NCBI GenBank assembly: GCA_031261945.1
Contig: JAISIQ010000053.1
Span: forward strand, 1 to 9,568
Direction: 5' to 3'
DNA: 9,568 nucleotides
Source: Methanobrevibacter sp.
Lineage (GTDB): Archaea > Methanobacteriota > Methanobacteria > Methanobacteriales > Methanobacteriaceae
Shown here in pieces: positions 1 to 6,814 of the stretch. The notes below the pieces were generated by a model, which was not told where the DNA came from, did no database searches, and saw nothing but the letters and a program-made list of their open reading frames with translations. Every line of letters begins with the position of its first letter. The first letter of the stretch is position 1. Made by a program: the position numbers and the translations under genes.

Positions 1-65
1 CCTACAAATAACTTAGCTTTATTATCAGGATCTTTGAAATATTGTTGTATAGGGTCTCTTTTCAT
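1..65 (-). CDS. Start of an unidentified gene (N-terminal 21 codons only)
   Basis: An ATG at 63-65 on the minus strand opens a frame that runs off the left edge without a stop, reading MKRDPIQQYFKDPDNKAKLF and then V. An AAAAGGT Shine-Dalgarno match (72-78) lies 6 nt upstream of the ATG, which is why I trust so short a fragment. The visible part is charged and hydrophilic and turns hydrophobic at its end, so a membrane segment could follow, but this is a guess. I do not recognise the family. It lies 106 nt downstream of the DUF22-like gene, beyond a probable terminator, so it is probably its own transcription unit. A TATA-like stretch on the minus strand near 126-134 would be suitably placed but is weak evidence in DNA this AT-rich. 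Confidence 0.6.
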   Translation of the reverse strand, partial: MKRDPIQQYFKDPDNKAKLFV

Positions 66-137
66 AATTTACCTTTTATCATAAATAAATAAGAATTTTA
101 AAAACCATTACTTTAAATAAAAACTGTATAAAACTCT

Positions 138-186
138 AAAAATAATAAATAAAAGAATATAGAAATTTAAATTACCCTATATTCTT
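138..186 (-). terminator. Hairpin plus U-rich tract ending the ATP synthase operon
   Basis: A perfect 10-bp inverted repeat (AAGAATATAG at 153-162 with its complement at 177-186) can form a stem with a 14-nt loop. It spans the stop codon of the DUF22-like gene. On the transcript it is followed at once by a U-rich stretch ending in U5 (138-142), and further U5 runs occur at 119-123 and 100-104. Archaeal RNA polymerase terminates mainly on U-tracts, so the runs are the stronger evidence; the AT-rich stem is helpful but weak. Its position, after the last tightly packed gene and before a gene with its own ribosome binding site, fits the end of the operon. Confidence 0.5.
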
Positions 187-567
187 ATTAATAAGTTCTA
201 CTGGGAATAGAGACAAAAATCCTAACAAATCTCCTTTTTCAATTTTCCCATTAGATACAACAACAAATGCTGCCCTATTAACTGTTTTATCCATTGATAA
301 AGGAATATGTGCATCAGAACCCACAGCTATTGGATGGCCATATCTATTAGAAGCATATGCACCAATAGAAGTAATATAATTTTTAGGGATTTCAATTTCT
401 TCAATTTTAATTGAAACTGACTTTCCTTCTATTAGTTCAACATTTTCATCAGCAACAATGACTTTAGATAAAATAGGAATATCTCCCATTTTCAAATCCA
501 TTTTACCTGATTCGGAATGTTCCATCTCCTTTTTAAATTCACCTACTGGATTTAAAATTCTAACCAT
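172..567 (-). CDS. DUF22-like small protein, last gene of the operon
   Basis: A 131-residue protein of unknown function. The sequence resembles, from memory, the archaeal DUF22 family: an N-terminal half of short beta-like segments, a conserved-looking GAYASNRYGHP stretch at about residues 69-79, NRAAFVVVS at about 96-104, and a GDLLGF segment at about 112-117. It has no signal peptide, membrane helix or cysteine, so it is probably a cytoplasmic, mostly beta protein. The frame could open at a GTG (574-576), but that codon sits inside the GGTGAT Shine-Dalgarno match (572-577), which is 4 nt before the ATG at 565-567; I therefore chose the ATG. It begins 12 nt after ahaD stops and ends at a probable terminator, so it is likely co-transcribed with the ATPase genes. 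It is not AhaG, the short hydrophobic product found after ahaD in Methanosarcina. Any role in ATPase assembly is inference from position only. Confidence 0.75.
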   Translation of the reverse strand: MVRILNPVGEFKKEMEHSESGKMDLKMGDIPILSKVIVADENVELIEGKSVSIKIEEIEIPKNYITSIGAYASNRYGHPIAVGSDAHIPLSMDKTVNRAAFVVVSNGKIEKGDLLGFLSLFPVELINKNIG

Positions 568-571
568 ATTA

Positions 572-577
572 ATCACC
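572..577 (-). promoter_or_regulatory. Shine-Dalgarno site deciding the DUF22-like start
   Basis: The minus strand reads GGTGAT here, an exact complement of the ATCACC in the archaeal 16S rRNA 3' tail, 4 nt before the ATG at 565-567. It covers the alternative GTG start (574-576), which has no comparable site upstream of it. Confidence 0.6.
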
Positions 578-579
578 AG

Positions 580-1227
580 CTATTCAGACTCAGACTCAAT
601 TGAAGATTTAATCATTTTCAATTGAACAAAATTTTCCCTTTCCATTTCTTGAAGTCTCATTTCAATAGATTTTACAGTGTTTTCAAATTTTGGAATCATA
701 ATATGTTCTAAAGCATTTACACGCCTTTTAGTAGCTTCTATTTCAGCAGCTAAAAGATAAATGGTTTTTTCTATCTCCCCAAGTTCTATAACTAAAGAAA
801 TAGCTTCTTCAAATTTTTTAGCAGCTTCATCTAATTTAACTGATGTATCTGAAAAACTATAACCTCTATCAACAAGAGTTCGTGAATCAATTTTAGATTC
901 AACTACAGGAACAACAACACCCATAATACTTCTTGAATCAATACTCACATCAACAGATTCTTTAACAGATAAAGCAGATTTTTGAACAGCTAAATCTCCC
1001 ATAATTACTTGTGCAGATGTTAAATTTTCATAAGCTTCTTTTAATATATTTTCAACATTTTCACGAGACCCCTTAACCCGATCTAATATATCGAAAAATT
1101 CCATAATTAAAGCATCCCGTTTTTCTTTAAGTAAACTATGACCTTTAACTGCAAGCTTTTCTCTGTTCCTAAGATTTAAAAGCTCCATACGAGTAGGATT
1201 GATTCCTTCAATAGTTTCTTGTGCCAT
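580..1227 (-). CDS. ahaD: A-type ATP synthase subunit D (central rotor shaft)
   Basis: Subunit D is the long antiparallel coiled coil that passes through the A3B3 head and, with F and C, transmits rotation between the ion ring and the catalytic sites; it is the counterpart of gamma in F-type enzymes. The 215 residues match the family length. The N-terminal family signature [19 protein letters not shown] starts at residue 8, a short nonhelical middle contains [10 protein letters not shown] (101-110), and the C-terminal helix contains [13 protein letters not shown] (167-179), all typical of ATP synthase D. The ATG follows AGGAGAG (1232-1238) by 4 nt. Unlike most junctions in this operon, it is separated from ahaB by 137 nt of AT-only, palindrome-containing spacer. 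The DUF22-like gene starts 12 nt after it. The C-terminus is an unremarkable acidic tail (ESESE). Confidence 0.97.
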   Translation of the reverse strand: MAQETIEGINPTRMELLNLRNREKLAVKGHSLLKEKRDALIMEFFDILDRVKGSRENVENILKEAYENLTSAQVIMGDLAVQKSALSVKESVDVSIDSRSIMGVVVPVVESKIDSRTLVDRGYSFSDTSVKLDEAAKKFEEAISLVIELGEIEKTIYLLAAEIEATKRRVNALEHIMIPKFENTVKSIEMRLQEMERENFVQLKMIKSSIESESE

Positions 1228-1262
1228 TTTACTCTCCTATAAAAATAAATAGATAAATCAAT

Positions 1263-1280
1263 ATTATTATTATTATTATT
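1263..1280. repeat. (ATT)6 trinucleotide microsatellite in the ahaB-ahaD spacer
   Basis: Six uninterrupted ATT units on the plus strand (AAT on the transcript), ending about 35 nt upstream of the ahaD start. Such a tract is prone to change length by slippage; any effect on ahaD expression is speculative. Confidence 0.85.
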
Positions 1281-1283
1281 TTA

Positions 1284-1299
1284 ATAATATTAATATTAT
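1284..1299. repeat. Perfect 16-bp palindrome in the ahaB-ahaD spacer
   Basis: ATAATATTAATATTAT reads the same on both strands. It contains only A and T, so chance formation is fairly likely in this spacer, but it lies next to another perfect inverted repeat (1322-1354) and a microsatellite. It could be a dyad protein site or simply low-complexity DNA. Confidence 0.6.
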
Positions 1300-1321
1300 C
1301 TTAATTATTTTTATTAATAAA

Positions 1322-1354
1322 TTTAGTAATTACTAAGATTTTAGAATTACTAAA
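1322..1354 (-). other. Potential stem-loop just downstream of ahaB
   Basis: TTTAGTAATT at 1322-1331 is perfectly complementary to AATTACTAAA at 1345-1354, giving a 10-bp stem and 13-nt loop starting 10 nt after the ahaB stop. The left arm also lies in a separate 14-bp palindrome (1323-1336), so alternative pairings exist. No U-run follows directly on the transcript, so I do not call it a terminator. It could protect the upstream mRNA end, mark a processing site or attenuate read-through into ahaD; all of this is inference. Confidence 0.4.
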
Positions 1355-1364
1355 CTTTTAGCAA

Positions 1365-2765
1365 TTATTCAATAATATCTCTGTTCGGGAGATATTTTGC
1401 AATATGTTCTTCTTTAACCCGTTTAAGTTCAGATTGAGGAAGTAAACTTAATAATTTCCAACCAAGATCTAAAGTTTCTTCAATAGTTCTATCTTCATCT
1501 TTAGCTTGAGTAATAAACTGTTTTTCAAATTCATCAGCAAACTTCAAGAAACTTTGATCTCTTTCTGTAAGAGCTTCTTCACCAACAACTGCCACTAAAT
1601 CTCTTAAATTACGCCCTTCAGCATAAGCAGAATAAAGTTGGTCTGAGACTCCACTGTGATCTTCACGAGTTCTATCATCACCAATACCTCCACTCATCAA
1701 TCTAGAAAGTGATGGAAGTACATCTACTGGAGGATAAATACCCTTCCTATGTAATTCACGGCTAAGTACTATTTGTCCTTCAGTAATATATCCAGTTAAA
1801 TCAGGAATAGGATGAGTAATATCATCTTGAGGCATGACCAAAATAGGCATTTGAGTAATTGAACCTTCTTTACCAGCAATACGTCCAGCTCTTTCATAAA
1901 TACCTGCTAAATCAGTGTACATGTAACCAGGATACCCTCTTCTTCCAGGAACTTCATCTCTTGCAGCAGAAACTTCTCTCAAAGCTTCACAATAATTAGT
2001 TAAATCAGTTAAAATAACCAATACGTGCATGTCATGTTCGAAAGCCAAATATTCAGCAGTTGTAAGTGCCATTTTCGGAGTAAGAATCCTTTCAACAGAA
2101 GGATCATCAGCTAAATTCATGAAAACAGTTACTCTCTCAAGAGCCCCAGTTCTTTCAAAATCTTTCATGAAGAAATTTGCTTCTTCGTGAGTAATACCCA
2201 TTGCTGCAAATATAACTGCAAAATCAGTACCTTCAGCTACAACTTTTGCTTGTCTTGCTATTTGAGCAGCTAAATCATTATGAGGCAAACCAGAACCTGA
2301 AAATATAGGAAGTTTTTGCCCTCTTACTAATGTGTTCATTCCATCAATAGTAGAGATACCAGTTTGGATAAATTCTGCAGGGAATTCACGAGCAGAAGGA
2401 TTCATAGGACTTCCATTAATATCTAATTCTTTTTCAGGGATGATTTCTGGACCACCATCAATTGGTTTACCAGTTCCATCAAAAATACGTCCCATCATAT
2501 CTAAAGAAACACCTATTTTTGCTGTTTCACCAGTAAATCTTGTTTTTGTATTTTTAGTGTTTAAATCACTTGTTCCTTCAAAAACCTGAACAACAGCTAT
2601 GTCTTCTTTTACTTCAAGAACTTGCCCTCTTCTATTTTCCCCAGTAGGTGTTTCAATTTCTACAATCTCATTATAAGCAACACCTTCAACACCTTCAACA
2701 ATCATTAAAGGACCTGCAACTTCAGTAACAGTGGTGTATTCTCTTGTTTTAATATCAGTATTCAT
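1365..2765 (-). CDS. ahaB: A-type ATP synthase subunit B (regulatory head subunit)
   Basis: Subunit B alternates with A in the A3B3 head and forms the non-catalytic nucleotide interface. The 466 residues match the family. A beta-barrel domain spans about 1-75, the RecA-like domain about 76-350 and the C-terminal helical domain the remainder. As in all B subunits the Walker A loop is degenerate: SGSGLPHN (156-163) replaces the GxxxxGKT of subunit [11 protein letters not shown] (351-360) holds R355 in the position of the arginine that reaches into the neighbouring catalytic site. [17 protein letters not shown] (270-286) is another strong family block. The start lies 2 nt beyond the ahaA stop, and its ribosome binding site GAGGTG (2771-2776) is embedded in the last ahaA codons, so the two 3:3 subunits are probably translationally coupled. 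I see no frameshift or insertion. Confidence 0.98.
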   Translation of the reverse strand: MNTDIKTREYTTVTEVAGPLMIVEGVEGVAYNEIVEIETPTGENRRGQVLEVKEDIAVVQVFEGTSDLNTKNTKTRFTGETAKIGVSLDMMGRIFDGTGKPIDGGPEIIPEKELDINGSPMNPSAREFPAEFIQTGISTIDGMNTLVRGQKLPIFSGSGLPHNDLAAQIARQAKVVAEGTDFAVIFAAMGITHEEANFFMKDFERTGALERVTVFMNLADDPSVERILTPKMALTTAEYLAFEHDMHVLVILTDLTNYCEALREVSAARDEVPGRRGYPGYMYTDLAGIYERAGRIAGKEGSITQMPILVMPQDDITHPIPDLTGYITEGQIVLSRELHRKGIYPPVDVLPSLSRLMSGGIGDDRTREDHSGVSDQLYSAYAEGRNLRDLVAVVGEEALTERDQSFLKFADEFEKQFITQAKDEDRTIEETLDLGWKLLSLLPQSELKRVKEEHIAKYLPNRDIIE

Positions 2766-2767
2766 TT

Positions 2768-4522
2768 TTACACCTCACTACATTGTTTAACAATTCCCTC
2801 TTGAATTTCTTTTACTTTTGTAGGGAATTCTTCTTCTGGTATGAATTTCATTCTACCTATTTCTTCTTTTATAGGAAGATCAATTATACTTTTAGAATCA
2901 GCTCCTCCTTCAAGAGCAGCTGTAGCTTCTTTTTGGAACAATACAATTGTCTTTAACATTTCATATTGCTTAGATGGAGAACAATAAGTATCGACTTCAT
3001 CATATGCATTTTGTTGTAAGAAATCTTCTCTTATCATACGAGTAGTTTCTAATGTAATTTGTTCACTGTCAGGTAAAGCATCTGGTCCAACAAGTTGTAC
3101 AATTTCTTGAAGTTCAGATTCTTTCTGAAGCAATACCATAGCTTCATCACGAGTTTCTCTCCAATCCATAGATGCTGTTTCTTCCCACCATCCTTGAACA
3201 CTATCAACATACAAAGAATAACTTTGTAACCAATCAATAGATGGGAAATGACGTTTATCTGCAAGAGAAGCATCTAATGCCCAAAATACTTTACAGATAC
3301 GTAAAGTATTCTGTGTAACTGGTTCAGATAAATCTCCACCAGGAGGAGATACTGCTCCAATAATAGAAACAGATGAAATTTTGTCTTCAGTTCCAAGAGT
3401 CTTAACTCTTCCAGCTCTTTCATAAAACTGAGCAAGTCTTGATGCGAGATATGCAGGATATCCTTCTTCACCTGGCATCTCTTCAAGTCTTCCTGAAATT
3501 TCTCTCATAGCTTCTGCCCATCTTGAAGTAGAATCTGCCATAAGTGCAACATCATAACCTTGATCACGGAAGTATTCTGCAATAGTAATACCAGTATATA
3601 CACAAGCTTCCCTAGCTGCAACAGGCATATTTGAAGTATTAGCTATAAGAACGGTTCTATCCATTAAAGGATTTCCAGTTTTCGGATCTTCAAGTTCAGG
3701 GAACTCTAAAAGTACCTCTGTCATTTCATTTCCACGTTCTCCACAACCAACATAAACAATAATATCTGCATCAGACCATTTAGCTAATTGTTGTTGTGTA
3801 ACAGTCTTACCAGACCCAAATGGACCTGGTATTGCAGCAGATCCTCCTTTAGCTACTGGGAAGAAAGTATCCTGAGTTCTTTGTCCAGTTATTAATGGTA
3901 TATCTGGATCAAGTTTATCTTTATAAGGTCTTCCTTTTCTAACAGGCCATTTTTGGAGCATTTGTACTTTTTTGATTCCATCTTCAGTTTCAATCTCAGC
4001 AATATCTTCTTCTACTGTGAATTCTCCACCAGAAACAATACTGACTATTTTACCTTCAATAGTAGGAGGAACCAATATTTTTTGTAAAACTGCAGATGTT
4101 TCTTGAACTTTACCAAGTACATCTCCACCATTAACTGTATCTCCAACTTTAGCTATAGGATCAAAAGTCCATTTTTTCTCTTTATTAATAGAAGGTACAT
4201 CTATACCTCTTTCAATAAAAGAACCAGATTTTTCCTTAATAACTTCAAGAGGTCTTTGAATCCCATCAAAAATAGATCCCATAATTCCAGGACCTAATTC
4301 TACGGATAATGGACCTCCAGTACTTTCTACTTTCTCATCAGGTTTTAAACCTGCTGTTTCTTCATAAACTTGAATGGTTGCAGTGTCGCCTTCAAGCTCA
4401 ATAATTTCTCCAATGAGCTTGTTGTTTCCAACTCTAACCATTTCATGCATTTGGGTTCCTCTCATACCATCAGCGATGATAACAGGCCCTGCAATTTTAA
4501 TAATATTTCCTTCGGTAATCAT
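2768..4522 (-). CDS. ahaA: A-type ATP synthase subunit A (catalytic)
   Basis: This subunit makes or hydrolyses ATP at the A/B interfaces. The order is: beta-barrel (about 1-70), the A-specific 'nonhomologous' bulge (about 115-190), the nucleotide-binding domain, and a C-terminal helical domain (about 440-584). The P-loop GPFGSGKT is at 233-240 with K239; the catalytic glutamate is E262 in GERGNE; the Walker B strand VALMAD (325-330) ends in D330; then come STSRWAEA and [17 protein letters not shown]. The length of 584 is the usual uninterrupted size, and no intein is inserted at the P-loop, a site where some archaeal and fungal homologues carry one. The ATG overlaps the ahaF stop in an ATGA junction (4519-4522). 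Only a weak GGT lies upstream, so initiation probably relies on ribosomes finishing ahaF. Confidence 0.98.
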   Translation of the reverse strand: MITEGNIIKIAGPVIIADGMRGTQMHEMVRVGNNKLIGEIIELEGDTATIQVYEETAGLKPDEKVESTGGPLSVELGPGIMGSIFDGIQRPLEVIKEKSGSFIERGIDVPSINKEKKWTFDPIAKVGDTVNGGDVLGKVQETSAVLQKILVPPTIEGKIVSIVSGGEFTVEEDIAEIETEDGIKKVQMLQKWPVRKGRPYKDKLDPDIPLITGQRTQDTFFPVAKGGSAAIPGPFGSGKTVTQQQLAKWSDADIIVYVGCGERGNEMTEVLLEFPELEDPKTGNPLMDRTVLIANTSNMPVAAREACVYTGITIAEYFRDQGYDVALMADSTSRWAEAMREISGRLEEMPGEEGYPAYLASRLAQFYERAGRVKTLGTEDKISSVSIIGAVSPPGGDLSEPVTQNTLRICKVFWALDASLADKRHFPSIDWLQSYSLYVDSVQGWWEETASMDWRETRDEAMVLLQKESELQEIVQLVGPDALPDSEQITLETTRMIREDFLQQNAYDEVDTYCSPSKQYEMLKTIVLFQKEATAALEGGADSKSIIDLPIKEEIGRMKFIPEEEFPTKVKEIQEGIVKQCSEV

Positions 4523-4938
4523 TTGACCATCTCTACCCCAATAACTCTTTTGATAAGTTCTCCCATAGGATCTGTTGTCCTATCAGAAGGACCAGACTTA
4601 TCTGGTATTTCAATAATCATTGGTAAAACATCTGAACCAATTTTTTTATCAATATATTCTCTAATATTATCTGCAATTTTTTCAGTGATAATAATAATTG
4701 CAATTTCATCTTTATTTTCATTGTTATTATTTTTGTTATTAATTTTATTATTAATATTATTTTCATTGCTATTTTCATTATCAACAAACTTATCATTATC
4801 AATTTTATCTTTATTAATTAAACTTCCAAGAGCTTCTTTAGCTTCTTCATCAGTTTCAACAATGAAACCTCTTTTAATGCCCCCAAGTTTAAAACCAGTA
4901 ACAGTATCAATATCTCCAATTACTGCAACAGAGCTCAT
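4519..4938 (-). CDS. ahaF: A-type ATP synthase subunit F, with an Asn-rich insertion
   Basis: Subunit F is a small CheY-like fold that binds D at the base of the central stalk and modulates ATP hydrolysis. The N-terminus [20 protein letters not shown] and the strand-helix [14 protein letters not shown] (79-92) are typical, as are [13 protein letters not shown] (106-118) and a C-terminal helix ending RVIGVEM. Family members are usually about 100 residues; this one is 139. The excess is an Asn/Lys/Glu/Asp-rich stretch at about 42-77, lying in the loop between the helix [11 protein letters not shown] and the next strand, so the core fold can be kept. The gene overlaps both neighbours by ATGA: with ahaC at 4935-4938 and with ahaA at 4519-4522. 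It has a strong AGGAG site (4947-4951), 8 nt before its ATG, inside the ahaC coding end. Confidence 0.95.
   Translation of the reverse strand: MSSVAVIGDIDTVTGFKLGGIKRGFIVETDEEAKEALGSLINKDKIDNDKFVDNENSNENNINNKINNKNNNNENKDEIAIIIITEKIADNIREYIDKKIGSDVLPMIIEIPDKSGPSDRTTDPMGELIKRVIGVEMVK
4708..4815 (-). repeat. Low-complexity Asn-codon tract within ahaF
   Basis: This tract encodes residues 42-77 of AhaF, made almost wholly of Asn, Lys, Asp, Glu, Ile and Ser. At DNA level it is a run of degenerate ATT/AAT/TTA and ATTTTCATT motifs, far simpler than the flanking coding sequence. The reading frame stays open. It looks like expansion of short AT-rich repeats into a surface loop. Confidence 0.8.
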
Positions 4939-6089
4939 ACTAACATCTCCTGAATTTCAGATACTGGAAAACCAGCTTCTCTTTTAGCTCTTGCAATGAT
5001 TTTAAGATTTTTAACTTCTTTTTCTTTTTTATTTAAAAATCCTATAATAGGGCCAATACCTAAAGGATTTTTTAAAGAAAGAGAATTAGCATAATCTGAA
5101 ATATATTCATCTAAAGCTTTTTCAAATACAGCAACAGATCCAGTTTCATTATAATTTTGAAGATTATCATTAAGAATTTGTGCGAAATCTGTACCTTCTA
5201 AACTATTAATTACTCCAGATACATCTTCAGATTCCATTAAATCTTTTAACTTCCATTCTTTAATATCATGACCCTCTTTAATCATATATGGACTAATACC
5301 TTCATAATTTAAGCCATCAGTCTTTGCTCTAATGATTAATTTTATATTGTTTACATCAACTTGAGAACCAATATAAGAATATAATATAGCAGTGTTATCA
5401 TTAGAAGGAACATTTGCTGCAGTTAATAAATTTTCTAAATAATATTTATCTAAAGCAGCTTCAAGAGGCAGAATCATTTTAGATTCTTTATATTCATTTA
5501 ATGCATCTTCTAAAACAACCCCATATTCAGTCCCATCTAAACCTGCTACAACATCTTCAACAGTATTAGAATCAATTAAATGTTGAATATCTTCATATAA
5601 TTTTCCAGAAGGAATTAAAAGATTTGAAGTATCATTACTATTTAAATTTGCTTCTTTAGCAGTTATAAGACTCTTAATATTATTAATATCAGATTTTTTA
5701 GCTAAAGCTACAAAAGCTTTTTTAATATTTTCAGGAGCTATTCTTGCAATCATATCATATGTTTCAGATAACTGAATATCTAATGATTTTTCAAGAGAAT
5801 AATTATCTATATGCTCAGCATAATCTGGAAATCCTCTAAGATAATTTGTAATCTCATCAATATTATCAGACTCGATAATTTCAGAAAAATGCTTTTCATC
5901 GAATAATCTACCTTTTCTAGCTCTTACTCTTGCGTTTGGAAGAAGATAAGGATAAATATCTAAAACTGGTCTGCTTACAATAACAACAACTACTGCACCA
6001 ATAACAAGAAGCACAATAACTAATATTGCTATAAAAGCTTCTGTTGAAAGTCCAAGACTTGTCAAAATTGTAGTAAATTCATCAGCCAT
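4935..6089 (-). CDS. ahaC: A-type ATP synthase subunit C (ring-to-stalk adaptor) with N-terminal membrane segment
   Basis: Subunit C (the counterpart of eukaryotic V-ATPase subunit d) is the funnel-shaped adaptor between the proteolipid ring and the D/F shaft. The 384 residues show the expected threefold internal repeat: NNIKSLITAK (136-145), NNIKLIIRAK (247-256) and KNLKIIARAK (360-369) end successive copies, and VAGLDGTEYG (181-190) pairs with INSLEGTDFA (294-303). ARVRARKGRLFD (53-64) begins the first copy. Ahead of it is an uninterrupted hydrophobic stretch at about 18-38, followed by SRPVLDIYPY, which looks like a single membrane anchor; the characterised Thermus subunit is soluble and has none. 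The start follows AAGGAG (6098-6103), which overlaps the ahaE stop, by 8 nt; the gap between the genes is 12 nt. It overlaps ahaF by ATGA. Confidence 0.95.
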   Translation of the reverse strand: MADEFTTILTSLGLSTEAFIAILVIVLLVIGAVVVVIVSRPVLDIYPYLLPNARVRARKGRLFDEKHFSEIIESDNIDEITNYLRGFPDYAEHIDNYSLEKSLDIQLSETYDMIARIAPENIKKAFVALAKKSDINNIKSLITAKEANLNSNDTSNLLIPSGKLYEDIQHLIDSNTVEDVVAGLDGTEYGVVLEDALNEYKESKMILPLEAALDKYYLENLLTAANVPSNDNTAILYSYIGSQVDVNNIKLIIRAKTDGLNYEGISPYMIKEGHDIKEWKLKDLMESEDVSGVINSLEGTDFAQILNDNLQNYNETGSVAVFEKALDEYISDYANSLSLKNPLGIGPIIGFLNKKEKEVKNLKIIARAKREAGFPVSEIQEMLV

Positions 6090-6101
6090 AATTTATTCTC
6101 C

Positions 6102-6725
6102 TTATTTAAATAAAATACTAGCTACCTCTGAACGAAGTAATTTTCTAAATCTTACCATACGAGATTCTATTGTATTATTAACTTCAATATCTCCATTTTT
6201 AGTTTTTAAAATAGCTCCACCAATAGTAGTTATGGAGTCTCCAAACTCTAAATTTGTATCATTATCAGTTTCAGATTTGACTTCATTAGCTATTTTAGCA
6301 ATAGATCCTTCGATTTTACTTTTATCTTCTTCTTTTACATGAACAATTAAATCCCCACCATTGATTTCAATAGCAGCTTCTTTAATCATATTATTTAATG
6401 AATCTATGTATTCACTATCAGAAGTAGAAGCTATTTTCTTTAGCTCTTCTGTAGCTTTATTAAATGATTCTTCAATTACTTCCTCTCTAGCCCCTAGTTC
6501 TAATCTCCTAGAGTTCATTTTAGCTTCAGATATTATTTGCTGATATCTCATATCAGATTGCTTTTGAGCTTCATCTAATATTTTCTTTTTTTCCATTTGG
6601 GCTTCTTTAGAACCTTTTTCTTCAATAGATTGGGTTTCTGTTTGTGCCTTTTGGATAATTGTGTCAGCTTTAATCTGAGCTTCTGAAAGAATATTCGAAA
6701 CAATTTTTTCTGTTCCAGAGCTCAT
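6102..6725 (-). CDS. ahaE: A-type ATP synthase subunit E (peripheral stalk)
   Basis: Subunit E pairs with H in a coiled coil that forms the peripheral stalks holding the A3B3 head still against the membrane subunit I. The N-terminal half (about 5-100) is a highly charged Lys/Glu/Gln/Ala-rich helix without proline. The C-terminal half (about 105-207) is the globular domain that clamps the top of the head; GGAILKTKNGDIEVNN (169-184) followed by TIESRM is the recognised family block. The length of 207 residues is normal. The ATG follows a strong GGAGGT site (6731-6736) by 5 nt. It is separated from ahaK by 77 nt of tandem repeats, and is followed 12 nt later by ahaC. Its usual partner gene ahaH is not in the window. 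Confidence 0.96.
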   Translation of the reverse strand: MSSGTEKIVSNILSEAQIKADTIIQKAQTETQSIEEKGSKEAQMEKKKILDEAQKQSDMRYQQIISEAKMNSRRLELGAREEVIEESFNKATEELKKIASTSDSEYIDSLNNMIKEAAIEINGGDLIVHVKEEDKSKIEGSIAKIANEVKSETDNDTNLEFGDSITTIGGAILKTKNGDIEVNNTIESRMVRFRKLLRSEVASILFK

Positions 6726-6745
6726 TTTTGACCTCCAATTTTAAA

Positions 6746-6814
6746 ATTTATTATTCTAAAATGTTTATTATATTCTAAAATGGTTATTTTCTAAAATATT
6801 TATTATCCTAAAAT
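6746..6814 (-). repeat. Four-copy tandem repeat spanning the ahaK 3' end and the K-E spacer
   Basis: Four contiguous head-to-tail copies of a 16-19 bp unit lie at 6798-6814, 6782-6797, 6763-6781 and 6746-6762; each begins ATTTTAG on the minus strand. The first copy is the last three sense codons of ahaK plus its stop (ATT TTA GGA TAA) and a few following bases. The outermost two copies match at 16 of 17 positions. The array fills nearly the whole gap to the ahaE ribosome binding site. It looks like duplication of the gene's 3' end, perhaps by slippage. Confidence 0.85.

Noticed and set aside
172..567. The gene after ahaD as ahaG
   Set aside because: AhaG of Methanosarcina is a short, hydrophobic protein; this product is 131 residues, soluble-looking and resembles DUF22.
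1260..1300. CRISPR or mobile-element end suggested by repeats in the ahaB-ahaD spacer
   Set aside because: The repeats are microsatellites and short AT palindromes, with no spacer-repeat alternation, no transposase and no target-site duplication. No CRISPR array, insertion sequence or tRNA is visible anywhere in the window.
2332..2589. Plus-strand open frame opposite ahaB
   Set aside because: A shadow of the strongly conserved ahaB frame; no family resemblance and no separate promoter or ribosome site seen. The same holds for the plus-strand frames at 4103-4297, 6361-6543, 8422-8655 and 8923-9144.
3049..3486. Two short minus-strand frames inside ahaA
   Set aside because: They lie in an alternative frame of the ahaA coding sequence and are Leu/Lys-rich, as expected for out-of-frame reading of AT-rich codons.
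3790..3830. Possible intein at the ahaA P-loop
   Set aside because: The P-loop GPFGSGKT is uninterrupted and the protein has the ordinary length, so no intein is present.
4370..4987. Long plus-strand open frame (205 codons) opposite ahaA and ahaF
   Set aside because: It is antisense to well-identified genes and its Ser/Leu/Ile-rich repeats are the complement of the low-complexity ahaF insertion. It shows no domain and no independent support.
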